DNA of 64,000 nt from Vitellaria paradoxa (taxonomy: Eukaryota; Streptophyta; Magnoliopsida; Ericales; Sapotaceae), in NCBI GenBank assembly GCA_019916065.1, contig CM034237.1:46210367-46274366 (forward strand), in the 5' to 3' direction. The notes beneath the pieces were generated by a model. That model ran no database searches and was not told the origin of the DNA. It saw only the letters and a list, made by a program, of their open reading frames with translations. The position numbers and the translations under genes were made by a program. Shown here piece after piece: positions 1-12,500 of the stretch (positions within the stretch are counted from its first letter, which is position 1; each line of letters opens with the position of its first letter).

Positions 1-697
1 TAAGAAAATATGGGCCTGGCCTCAACTGTTTGTCTTTTAGCTGGTAAATAATGCTCTTCAAACAAGATGCATAAAAGCAAACAACGGAATGAAAGAATAA
101 ATGGAAAAAATGGAAATAACTGATTCAATGAAGTAGGGATCCTTGAACTCTGGAGGAAATTTCCCAGGGATTTTGCAGAAATTTAGTGCAGCTAGATAAA
201 TTATTCACTATGTGATCAGGACCCAGAACTAAACAAACATGAAATCTTTCACGGAGCTTAGCTCTTTGAAACAAGTCACTAGCATTAAAAAAAAAGAGAT
301 CAAACTCAAATCCAATGAACAAACCCAACCCCTGAATCAACAGAAATGGGCTGAGTTGGAAGATACACTTGCCAAGTTCTGGGTGGGTCTAAAACTATTC
401 AACTACATTAAAACTTTGGTGTTACCTGAAGGTTGAGAAAATCCAGGTGTCCTACTAAGGAATGCTGCTGCAGAGTTTAAAAAGGTCTTCATTGTCTGAC
501 TCTCGATATAACCACAAGTATGTGATATAACTGAAACTAGATAGGCCCCATGTAACCAAGGGGCTTATTATGTGCAAATATTTCATTCAGAACAACCAGG
601 TTCATTCTATTCTAATGATTGAGCAAATGAAAATAATTGAATCTTCACAATCGAGTTGATCTCAGCTAAGACAATGAAAACATTCACGAGCGCGCGC

Positions 698-733
<36 letters not shown>

Positions 734-1230
734 AGGGAGTACAACTGTTTGTGACCACATATCAATGAGTTCATTCAGGTTCTAAGAGCTGATGACAGAC
801 AAGTCTCTCACAATTACTTTTCCCCAATCAAAGGATAAGCTATTAAGAATCTTTATACAATGGGAATTCACACCATGGAAAAGTTTCTCTCCGCAGAACA
901 GCTAAGAAATCATACTAGAGGCACAAGTATGGCAACTTGCAGCTCCCTTGTGTAACTCCTCAGAAACCTATAATGGAAAAGGCAAACATCACAAGCATTT
1001 CAACAGCACCAACTTCTCCCATTTCTCTTTATGGTGTTCATGCATAGGCCAAACACCAACAACTTTTCTCTACAATTGGCGGTCTTGAAAGCTCAAAAAC
1101 TAGACACTCAACAAAGAAATTGACAGTGATCCATCAGAAGATGTCGCAGATAATCTACCCATCAAAAGGAGATATCCTTTAAGCTATGCATATTACATAT
1201 ATCTCTTTCCCTCAAAGATACGAGGGGCAA
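1..1230. other. Intergenic DNA downstream of the PP2A B' gene
   Basis: No convincing coding sequence on either strand; the short open frames have no recognisable domain. A GA microsatellite lies at about 696-735. The right part probably contains 3' flanking or untranslated sequence of the minus-strand PP2A B' locus. Confidence 0.5.
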
Positions 1231-1430
1231 TCAAGGAACAGAAACTGCATCACCACTTCCAGCTCTGGTTGGAGCAAGCTCTTCTAGGTGCCTCCACAAG
1301 GCTCCATGTTTTGCTTCAGTCTCCTTTGCCTTTGTTTCATCTCCATAGAACTTGTGCAAACATTCCTCAAATTGTCTGGAAGACTGATAGGTGTTCCACT
1401 GTGAACTTGCACAAATTTCATGGTGCTTAA
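1231..1430 (-). pseudogene. Decayed duplicate of a PP2A B' C-terminal exon
   Basis: On the minus strand this stretch encodes about 50 residues resembling the last part of a PP2A B' subunit. It contains FEECLHKFYGDETKAKETEA followed by a tryptophan/leucine-rich helix (LWRHLEELA) and a stop at 1231. The same region occurs in the main gene's last exon as a related but different sequence ([17 protein letters not shown], then TWKRLEEIA). The conserved upstream segment beginning [11 protein letters not shown], present in the main exon, is missing here, and the sequence before FEEC is not B'-like. It looks like the tail of a second, tandem B' gene that has been lost. An alternative terminal exon is possible but less likely, because the main exon already supplies a complete C terminus. 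Confidence 0.6.
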
Positions 1431-1489
1431 TATTCCTGTTGCTCTCTCTCTCTCTCTCTATAACCCAAAGACATCCTAGGGGTTCCCGA

Positions 1490-4400
1490 TTAGGAAAGAA
1501 CTGCATTACTTGCTGCTTTCTCTGATGCAATTTCTTCTAGACGTTTCCACGTGGCTTCACGTCTTACTTTTACCACTTCCTCCTTTAATTCATCTTCTTG
1601 AAACTTGAGCATGCACTCGTTGTATAACTCAGGATCAAGATCAAAGAAAATCTTGCGGACGTTCAGTGTTAAACTGTGGACAGCCTGATTCCAATGGTTT
1701 CTAGCGTTTCTCTCCAATGCAGGGAAGATAATGGGCAGTATGACATTGCGATTTTGCTTAATTAAGCTCCCAATGTGATCATTGTTCCACAGGAACAAAG
1801 CTCTCTCTGCCACCTGAAAGAAACAAGTCTTGGTCACATGATGATTAAGGATTCAAGAATTGCCCCATGAAAGCTACAGTAAGGGAAAGTGCAACTCAAG
1901 CTGCAGCCAAGACTTTCTCCACCCTTTGGCTACTGGCATAAAATCTTACTTCTCCTAATGGAAATTTTTTTTGGGAAGAAAGAGCACGTCATAATATATT
2001 TTAAGTAGGAAGAAGTCTCAAGAATTTGGACAAGGGTTGCTTCCATTATTTAGGGTGAGTTTGGAGTGATAAAAAGTGAAATAAAATGAGATAAAATGTG
2101 ATTTGGGAAAACTTTTTGCGTTTGGTGGACACATTTCAAATCGCATTTTTTGGAGATGAATAGTAAGATTTCCATTCTGACGGATTGGATTTCCATTTGG
2201 ACGGATTCAAAATTTTGGGCAGTCATAACTTTTTTGCACTACAATCCGTCCAAACGGATTGTAGAGACCGTTTAGACGGAAGTTGGCTGTGCAAATCCAT
2301 CGGAACGGTTTCTACAATCCATTGAAACAGTTTCTACGACCCAACAAAAAATAGTCAAAGTGGGTGTCATTTGATAGCTTGAGAGTCCATAGTAAGAATG
2401 GTGAAAAAATTTTTGTTATTTGATTAACCGAATTCTAGTTATCGACTTTTTTTTTTTTAAGTTATTGAACTTTTTTTGAATTTTGAGAATATGTAAAAAT
2501 GTATAAAGATTTTCAGAGATTTTCACCAAAATTTGATGTGCCAAACGCACCCTTAAATATCCTTGTGCTATTTTTGGATCATGGATTTGTCAAGCAAAAT
2601 AGAAAATTTCATTTAAAAATATTCATTTTTTATGGTTAAACAATTTTTTTTTTTTAACAAATATATATTCATTTGCTCCTCATTTTTCTGACCAAAAGAA
2701 TGAAGTAAAGATAGGTTCTATCATTTTATTTTTCTTGTCCTTTCACAAATCCAAATTCCAAACATAACAGCGGTTGTAACCAGTTGACACCTTGTATTCC
2801 AGCCAGAAAAATGATCCTTACACCAAGTGAAACATTAAAGTGTTAAAAATCAACCTAATAAGACATGGGCAAAGAATAGGCACAGATGAAACAAAGAAGA
2901 TAGCAAAAGCATAGATAATAAAAGTATTCCCAACAAGCCAAAAACAAACATATGTATGTGTGTGTACACAGAGGCAATCCATCTCATGCAATCCATTCAC
3001 ATCTCAACCGTGTGTTTGAAGATATAATTACCCATTTGTCAAAAATATAATTTCACTAGAAATATAACAAAATCATTGGAACAAATGCAACAAAATAAAA
3101 AGAGCTTCAAACTATGCCACACAAAATTGGTTACACCAATCAAACAAAGCAGATTCTGCTAGCACCTTATAATTTTTTCTTGATTGGTAAGTACTAGAAA
3201 TCTTTAGTTTGCTTTCTCTTTTCTGTATCTCCACTATACTTATTTCTTGCACTGATCTCAGTTACGTCATTCAATTAAGTATTCATTCTATGTAACTAAT
3301 ATTGCATTTTGGCATCAAATTGATTGAGTACTATTTGTAATTGATATACCTCTTGTTATGCTCTTGCATTTGGGTTTGATATTTCAATTAGAAATTTTCA
3401 GAATCAACTTTATTCATCCCCCTCTAGGGTTGTCATCTGGGCAAAGAGATGGCAATGGTGGACCACGATATCCATGATAAGGCGGATTGCTTAGAGAAAT
3501 CAAGAGGGAACTCTCTATAAATAGGAGAGCTAAATCAAGGTAACAAACTCACTACATGACATCAACACAGGTTGAGAGAAATGGGGCCAGATTTGCCTAG
3601 TCTTAACATTATAATAGTGGCACAATCCCAAAGATAGGGGAGCAAGAGTATCAGGCTGAGATATTAGGTTGCAATCACAAACTGAATCTCTTTGAAACCT
3701 AGGAACACCCCACTTATGCATCATGATTTTCCACAACCTTCACAATTACACCACCATTAATGATTCCATCAATGCGCCACAATATGTCAAATTTTAAACC
3801 TAGTCTACACTTTCGCCACCAGAGCATTGTTGCCACCACTACCATCGCCCATACTCCCACCACCACCACCACCACCACTTACTATTAATTGTCACCATAA
3901 TGCTCGATCTATCACTACTTTTCAATCCATCCATTGCCACCAAAAGCTATCATCACCTTCACCTCCAATGTTGCCACTGGGCCAACAACGTAATTTAACA
4001 ACAGTACCCCAATCTTCACCTCTACCATGATCATGCCATCACCAAATCACTACAGCTATAGGCAACCCCCACAAATGCCTATCAATCATATCTTAGCACT
4101 TTCTCATCAACATCAATTCTTACACCACCAGTAGCAGCTTGTAACCACCATCTTCACAAAACTAACACCAATCACTAACCCGTAACTGCCAAAAGCATCA
4201 CATCTTCCACCCTACTATGTCACCTTCAACATGCGATTCCTACCACCAACATACACTGCATTAAATTATATTCTAATTCAACTAAAACTCCTACAACTCA
4301 TCAAAAAAGAAGAATTTTGATTCTTTGATTTTTTTTTTTTTGATAAATAACAAAGTTTATTCAAAAAGCATCAAGGAGACACCACCCACACAAAAATTCA

Positions 4401-6249
4401 GCACCTACAAAGAGATGCGAGTCCAAACGCTCAACAAAGACAAAATACTATGCATATCCAAGTAAAAGCACCCATTTGACAAAATATGACAAGAAATCTA
4501 AAGATCAACAGCCACTCCATGAATTAAAATCCCCAAAATATGGCAAGAAAAGAGTTAAATGCAGACAAAGGCTTCCAAGCAATTCAAACTTTTAGGGAAT
4601 GGAAGCTGAACTTCCTTTTGGTTCTCCTCAAAAAGGGTCTTCGTTTCTTGAACCCATTTTTAAGAAACTCAGAAAAATATAATGGAGATTTGAGAAAGGA
4701 CAAATCCTATAGAAAGGTCGAATGAGAAAGAAGTAGATTTGGTTAGACAATATTAGTTCTCTTTGGAGGGACGCAATTTATTAACTGCCAGAATTTCTAC
4801 TCCTATTAATAGTTTAGCACATTCTTTGTTGTTACTACAGCGCCCTGAAGCACAAAGAGAGTTAAAAAAATATGGAATTAACAAATTTTGAATTTTGATG
4901 ACCCATGTTGAATAGAAATATTGACCCAAAAAGAAAGAAAACGAAACATAAGAAGCATATTTCAGAATAAAACATATTTTGCACAGAAATGAAAAAATAG
5001 AGTAACTGTGTAGGAAAAGCTGAGAACTTACAACCTGAAAGTGCAGGCTATTCAGGCAACAAGCAATTTGTCGAAACAATGGCACCATACAGCGCTGGAA
5101 TTCTGGAGGCTGACTTGCTTCTAGAACTTCCTCCAACTCATTCAGAAACATGACTTCCTTCGAACTATTGGTGATTGGCCAGTACTTCAATAAACCTCTT
5201 ATAACAGTATCAGCAAGCTTAGAATCTTTCTCCACAAATTGTGTAATACAGTAACATAACTGCTGATGATACATAGCTAAGCATTTAGGTTTGTGCAAGG
5301 GAATTAGAGCCCTAACAAGAAACAGTTTGTGTTCTTCTTTGAGTGGCAAGGCAAATCCATTAATGATACTGCCCAAAATCTCTAAAAGTTCAGCAATGCC
5401 ATTGTGCTTTTCAGTCTCGAAGATAAAATGATAAAATATGTTGTTAATAGCTTTGCGGATGAATGGGCGGTGTACCATGAATTTCCCATAGATTCGGTGT
5501 AGAATAGTTTTCAAGTATTCCCTTTCTCTGGGGTCTTCAGAATCAAATAGATCCAGCAACTTCAGAACAAAGGAGTGATCAATGTACCTTTTAGCCAATT
5601 TTGCTTCAGTTTCTGGTGATGCAACAAATCTTAGCAAAAACTCATACACAATCTGCAAATGAGGCCAAGCAAGATCCATTGAAGGATCCTCCTCTTCCAA
5701 ATCATAGGCTTCTAAAAGTTTGTTTTCGCGAGGTTGAGTAGTAGGTTCTCTGAATATATTTGCAGATACCATCTTAATAGCTTCTTGCATCACACCTTCT
5801 GAAAATTTCCCATTTGCAGAGGTGATATAATCCACGAGCTCTAACAATGTTTGTCGCTTGATCTCCTTTTCCTTTAAGTTCTTAGTTGGCTCACTGAAGT
5901 CAAAAACAAGGCAACACATGTTGAGCTTTCTAATAAACAAGGTCTGCTTCTCAGAGCTTGGAACATCCCGAAACCCTGGCAGTGCTTCATAGGCAGGAAT
6001 TGAGTTCCCATTCAACTTTGAATTCACACCAACCGAAAATTTATTCACTTGATTGTATCTAACATTTGATACAGAATGAGGGGTTGAAAGAGATGCATTA
6101 ATTGGATTGCTCGAGCTGTTACTTCCTGGATCACTGTTCTTTGAGGTGCTACAAGTATCTAAAGCAGGGTTAGAGGGTCCAGCAAATTCTCGATTTGCAG
6201 CTGACTTGGAGGGCTTCTTAGGAAGCTTACTAAGAATCTGTTTGAACAT
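1490..6249 (-). CDS. PP2A 56-kDa (B') regulatory subunit
   Basis: Regulatory B' (B56) subunit of protein phosphatase 2A. The family binds the A scaffold and C catalytic subunit and directs the holoenzyme to substrates. Coding exon 1 is 6249-5035 (405 codons) and exon 2 is 1813-1490 (107 codons plus stop), joined CAG|GTTGTAAG to TTTCAG|GTGGCA, giving 512 residues, usual for B'. A variable Ser/Asn-rich N terminus (about 1-75) precedes the HEAT-like B56 core, with [47 protein letters not shown] and [12 protein letters not shown] visible. I chose the start giving [16 protein letters not shown], the N terminus I expect for plant B' gamma/eta/theta-type proteins. A likely 5'-UTR intron (about 6280-6568) joins to an upstream in-frame ATG that could add 13 residues. 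If the donor is GTAAGT instead, one extra Val is inserted. The exact isoform cannot be fixed from this alone. Confidence 0.93.
1814..5034 (-). other. Large intron of the PP2A B' gene
   Basis: A 3.2-kb intron between the two coding exons. It contains the MITE at 2053-2552, a (CCA/CAC)-rich stretch near 3810-4030 that gives a spurious proline-rich frame, and at 4327-4470 a T-run followed by sequence resembling a reversed LINE 3' end. No independent gene is seen. Confidence 0.75.
2053..2552. mobile_element. MITE (PIF/Harbinger-like), 500 bp
   Basis: The left end gggtgagtttgg and the right end ccaaacgcaccc are inverted complements with one mismatch. They are flanked on both sides by TTA (2050-2052 and 2553-2555), a 3-bp target duplication typical of PIF/Harbinger-type elements. 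No coding capacity. It lies in the PP2A B' intron. Confidence 0.75.
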
Positions 6250-6333
6250 GATTGAATTACATGAACAAAAAAGAAGAGTCTGCAGAAACAGATTAACAGA
6301 CAGAAGTCCCGGCCCAAAAAAAAAAACATCCAA

Positions 6334-6989
6334 AGCTAATTACAATCCATCAAAAAGACTTTGAGTTCTGCCCTCTCAAAGAAATTGCACAAAAAAACCC
6401 AAAATCATAGAACCCACATGGCAAAACTTTTGATCTCTAGAAAACAGAAAAGCATTCACTATCTATAATCAATTGCAAGGGGAGCAAGAGAACTCTCTTC
6501 TCATCTGGTAAGTAAGAAACATCAAACCTCTGAACTAACAGATCAGACCAACCACCAATGTTGCTTACCTTCTTCATGCCCTCGTCAAAAATCTACGCAT
6601 TGCCTTCACTATTCACAGAAAGGCTCGTGCTTTTGACTCCAAAACCCAGGTGCCAAAAAGCAACTTGAGTTGAAACCAGATATCAACAACAGCTACCCGT
6701 ACTCAAAATTTCAAAGAAAAGCCCTTGTTCTCACCTCACACATCAGCCTCTTTGTTACCTTAAAATATAAATATATAGAAATATATAATCAATTAATTAA
6801 TTCAACTGATGAAAGCGCCATAACAAGTAGCATGTAAACTAATGAAAAAGAAGGGAAATCCCAACAAAAGAGAGAACCGTTTCCCCCAACCATTTTTCAA
6901 GGCAGCCCTTTCTTTGTCCTAGCCAGCAATGTTGACGCCGGAATGTTATATATTATAATCATTTCATCACTATCTTCCGAATCCTTCTT

Positions 6990-7025
<36 letters not shown>

Positions 7026-8980
7026 GGAGAATTTATAATGTAGGAGAACTTTTTTTTTTAAGGATAAATTACGTATATTTTTCTTAATTATTAAATTAAT
7101 TACATATAGACTCTTTTAATATTTAAAATTTACAACGACATCTTGAATTTTTAAAATTAATTAATCTCAACTCATTTCTATTACTATTACTCTTGACTCT
7201 ATTAAATTTTTATTGTGTCAATAATTATATCTCTATTTTTCTTATACCATTCTCTTTTTTATAGATCTAAATTATTTTCTTATGTTATCTTTCACAACTT
7301 AAGTAAATTTTAATATTAAATACTTATATACACATATATTGTATATGTATGTCTAGTGGCCGGCATATTGGGAAGGCAATGCGGAGATTTTTTTTTTTAA
7401 AGAGGTTATGCGTAATTAATTTAATATTTAAGAAAAATAAATATAATTTAACCTTTCTTTTATTACTATTACTATTGACTTTTTCTTATGATTGTGTAAC
7501 ATATGAATTGAAGGACAAGTGGGCAGGTCGAGTGCTTAGTATACTGTTCGATGCGTTGCTCTTTCTTATCATATTAATCTCTTTTGTTTTTTTCCCCTCT
7601 CGCTGTCGAATGGGTTATCTACCCACAAATTAACAAGATTAATTGATTATATTTTGTTCATGTATCGTTATGTTGCTACTTAACGTTCGCAAAATCGAAT
7701 CGGAATTAAAAATTTTAATTTTTAATTAATTCGATGCTAAGTTTGGTTTCAAATAATTTTTTCAACCCAAAACTAAGATTCAGTTTAGTTTTAATTTTTG
7801 TATATGAATCAAAGTAATTAAAAGTTGAATTAGAAATTAAATATAAATATATATAGCAATTATATATAAAAATAAATTAAAAACTATAATTTATATATAT
7901 AAATAGAAATAAATAAGATTTCAGTTAACTGGATTTCAACTATTTCATTCTCAATTTAATTTTGATTTTTTTTTAAAGAACTATAAAATTTTGAGTAATT
8001 TAATTTTTGGTTTCAATTTTATCAGAATAAACACTCCTAATTGTTACTTTAAAAAAATATGCGAACTAAATAAAAAATATGTCTTGTGTCTTTAATTAAA
8101 TTAAAAAATTAGCTTAACTTGATTAATAATGCCATTCTCAATTAGTAATTTTGGTTATTTACATGCCTATACAACCTCATTTAAAAACTATTCATATCTT
8201 TACTCAAAATACCTCAAAATTTAATAAAAATATTAAAAAATTAATTAATTAATTTAAAATCACGAAAAGTCATTTCAATTTCGTATTATCAAATATGTAT
8301 ATTATTTAAGATAAAAACAAACCAAGCTAAACTTTAATTTATTCGAGCTTGTATACTGAACTCGAGTTTAGTGCAAACTTTATACAAATTTAAATTAAGT
8401 TTGATCAAGAAATATTTAAACTCAAAATCAACTCACGAATATTTCAATTAAATTAAAATAATTTTATATTCCTCTGAAATATAATTAATAAAATATTATA
8501 AACATATAATAAAATTATTATTTAAAAAATATAAAAATATTGTAACATATATATATAATTTTATCAAGTCAATTCACAATCTTTTGAGCCAAATTTTCTA
8601 CGTTTAAGCTCAATTTTAAATGAGTCACAAATGAATTACAAATTAAGTTTGATTTAATCTTATTTTAGTCACAAACTGAACTTAAACTGAGTTTTTTTTT
8701 TTTTTTTCAATCGAGCTCAAATAACTCAAGAGAAAAAAAATAAAATAAAATAAAATCTCAGCTCATTTTCACTCTAGTGCTGTTTGAGAATTTAGTTCTG
8801 AAATGTTTTAGCATCACACCAGCCCTAGAGATGAGAAGCGATGACTCTAGTCCTGGGTACCGAAAACATTCCTTCTTCCCATGGCATATTCACATAGCTG
8901 GATTCAACTAAACCTTAATTTAAGCAGCCACAAAGAGAGATTATTCAAAAGGAAAGCATCTACAGGAGGTAAGTTGTAAT

Positions 8981-9025
<45 letters not shown>

Positions 9026-9522
9026 GATGCTCAGATTGGAACCTGGAAGTGAATGTTCTTTCCATCTACTGCCCACATTCACGATTGACCCACAAAGCCA
9101 TTATGCATAGCCATTGATCTTCATTGTAGAAAGAAACAATGGAAGGTGACGTGAACTCAAATCTAAGACAAATGGATTAGAAAGACACTATCATGAATCG
9201 TCACCATCCCCCACTACCACCAAAAAGTATACATTTTTCTAATAGAATGATATTGATGATGACCATCTAAACTGCAAATTGAGCTAATTAGTTAGCTAAA
9301 CAACTCTGCCACTATCAACGGCATCTGCGATGTATATAATACCTTTTCAAATATAAATAAAAAAATAAAATAAAATAAAATCTTTGACATATACAAAGCA
9401 TTGCATTTTACAAAGACGAGCAAAAATAATAGCTGTCATTTATTTCCACGAGGGAATATATTTTTACGAATTTCCTAGGCGGCTAAAAAAGGGCAGGCCT
9501 CGAGAATTTTTTATGACAAAGT
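6334..9522. other. PP2A B' 5' region and AT-rich spacer
   Basis: The first 300-600 bases probably hold the 5' UTR and promoter of the minus-strand PP2A B' gene; a donor-like AAG|GTAAGC on the minus strand ends near 6569. An (ATA)n microsatellite is at about 6991-7021. From 7000 to 8760 the DNA is very AT-rich with degenerate repeat-like sequence and no supported gene. A (GA)n microsatellite runs 8984-9022. Confidence 0.6.
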
Positions 9523-12500
9523 TCACAACCTGGATTCAATTTTGCTGTCAACAAAAGCTTGTATTGATGGTTCTCTGCCTAGGAAGTCTGACAGGATCTC
9601 AACAGGATCCTTTGCTCCTCCTGAAGCCAATACCTGTCAAAACAACCAGAAATTGCGAAAGAGAGAAGAAACCATCTTTGCACATATATTCAATATGTGA
9701 TGCTCCAATAATATAAAATATATAAGCATTCAATTATCCAATAAAGTATAATTTGCTAACTAATATTAAATACGAATATTGTGGCTCAATATTGGCGCAT
9801 TAAGTAATTTGATCACCTTACTCCTGAATTGCATGCCCGTAAACTGATTGGAAAGATCACCTCGAAACTTTGCAGCAAATATATCAGCAGCAAAAACCTA
9901 AAAAGGCATCAATAGGATTTTATTTGCAGGTGTCGAGTGGAGGGCAAAATATTTCATGGTTTAATATTTTGCATTTCTTGAATATTCATCATGCCACACT
10001 GTCTTGAACAAAAAATAGCCACATTTTCAACGAAAGAAATGCATGTAAATTACAGCAGCAATGCAGTAAGTTCAAATAGTAATCCCAATTATTACTTGTT
10101 TGCTTATCAAGACAAAAAGAAATAATATCCTCAATAATTAATGAAAAATAAAATGATGATCGATGAAGTAGATGTTTGCCCTATAAGACAAATATGGATT
10201 CCAACCAAGTTTCTAACCAAGGAGCAATTCAAACCTCACTCCAAATGCGACTGTAGCAAGCAGCTTCATAGCCAATAGCAACCCGTGGAAAACATGAAGC
10301 TGGATTTGTTCCTTCTAACATCGGCAGTCCTAACATCACCTGGAGACAGTATGCAAGATGTAACAGAACTCACCATAAGCTTCTCTTCCAACTATAACAG
10401 TAGCTATTACCTTCGGATGAAGATGTTTGAGTAACCCAACCATGTCAACATTTTCAGTCGAATGTATGATCTGATCAAAGAGACCTGAGAAAAAAATGCT
10501 TTTTAAGCTTTAACTAAATCTTTCTATTTACAATATCTAATCATTTATGAAAATGGCACACTTGTCTTTGCAACTTGTATGCCTTTCCTATATAAAAACG
10601 CAAGTCTAGCATTCATAGAACTGTTAATTTCTACCACTTTAAATTTTATTTGGCCAGTTCTCAAGGGCATTGGGCTGTATTATCCATCACCTAGATTTTC
10701 TTAGCCCGTTAGACAATGCTGCAAAAATCTCAAGAATATTTATGTCCATTTACTGCATTTCAGTGGTTTTTCAGCAATGATTTCTAATTTCTTGCAAACT
10801 ATTATGGTAATATCAACATGGAGCCCCTTAAAATCTACCGATATAAATTATAGTCATGGCATCATTGACTTGGAGATCAGGACTCAAAGCAATTATTCAC
10901 ATTATAAAAAATTTCATGCAATTACAAGAAACAGGACAGCTTTCAAGTGAAAAATTCCATCAGCTGAGGCTCACAAAAATATAGTAAAATTTTGAGTTTT
11001 CAGGCAAAGAATTAAAGAAGACTTAACAGTAAAGAATTTCTTGAATAATAAGACTTACAATAAAGAATTTCTTGCTTCAACTTAAGCGCTGAAAAGGAAC
11101 ATCTCCACCTTCTAAGTGCCTTGCATGTTTCATCCTTGATGGGCTTCGTGATATCCTACAAGTCAGTAGTATCACTAGTAAAATAAACCTTGAAAAACCC
11201 CTTTGAAAATTGTTTGCTATTTTGATTTGTTAACTTCTATGATCCAGATGATAGACTAACAAAACTATCATTACATTCACAAGTTGATTATCAGATTGAC
11301 ATTTACACATGCATATAAGGGTGCACGCACAAATAGAAAAACTGGAACACAGATATGCCAAGCATTCATCTGCAGCCAAGAAACAAGACAACAAAATCAT
11401 GATTACCTGATGGAAACCAGAAATCAATTTCAGAGAAATGCTTTCGTAACACCTGGGACAAAAATTTTCAAAGGTGGCAGCATGAGTTCATGTTTTGTCT
11501 AATTAAGTAAGCCACTGTATGCTTAGCTACTACTTACCAATTTTCTAACACCTGAGCAGGGATCTCCACGAAGTCAGGGTCAAGCCGGAGCCCTGAAAAT
11601 CTAGAAAATGATGCACGATTGCAAATATGATGGACCTAAAAGCTCAACATAGATGAAAAAATGTTTCACCACAGAGATCAAACCACAACAGAAATTGTGA
11701 TGTAAAATGAAGCATATTGATCTAAAAATCTATTAATTAAATTAACTCAATAAGGAAGATTACTCTATGGTATCCACACAAGAGGCCAAATTGGACTTTT
11801 CTCATTTCAAGAAGAAAGTTAAGGGTCAAATAATAACTTCAAGAAGTTAACTTTGTTCCTTCTCTCCCTGTCCTCTCATTTTCATAGTATCACATTTCTC
11901 TCTCTACCTCCCATATTTTCTTTTACCTTTTTGAATGTAAAATCATCACCCATGGCACACATTTACAGCTTTTAGTTTCAAATAACACCAAGAACTATTT
12001 GAAACTGTTGTTCAAACAAGAAAATTGCCACAACAAATCCCAGGTGTACATTTGAAAGGTAAAAAAAAATGCCTGCAACTTTCAAACTTAGAATAGCTCT
12101 TTTACTTCATATAAAATCAGGATTTGTGTCAAGAAGCTACGAGGACAGGGAATATGGCTTTGCTTCTTAAGTAACACAATTCACAAGATAAAACTGAATA
12201 TTCACACAACAATAATCGAGTAAGAATTGACACTAAAGACACGTGACTTCTGATTCCAAAGAAGCATTCACAAAGGAAATATCAACATACCACATGGGCA
12301 AACTCATGGAAAAGATTAACCACTTCAGAGAATCTCAGCAATCCAGTAAGACCACCAGCTTCCTTTTGAAGCTGAGAAATAAGTAAAGCCACAGGAATCT
12401 ACATGCAGAAATTGAGGACAAATCAGTAAAACAAATTATAATTATAAATTTATAATCTGCTTATGATACATTCAATGTACACAGAATTAAACCGAGTTAA

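Noticed and set aside
3827..4030. Proline-rich 67-residue frame
   Set aside because: It comes from a CCA/CAC-rich simple repeat inside the PP2A B' intron.
9384..9716. 110-residue plus-strand frame near the M3 peptidase stop
   Set aside because: It is antisense to the last coding exon (9523-9633), which fits the family on the minus strand.
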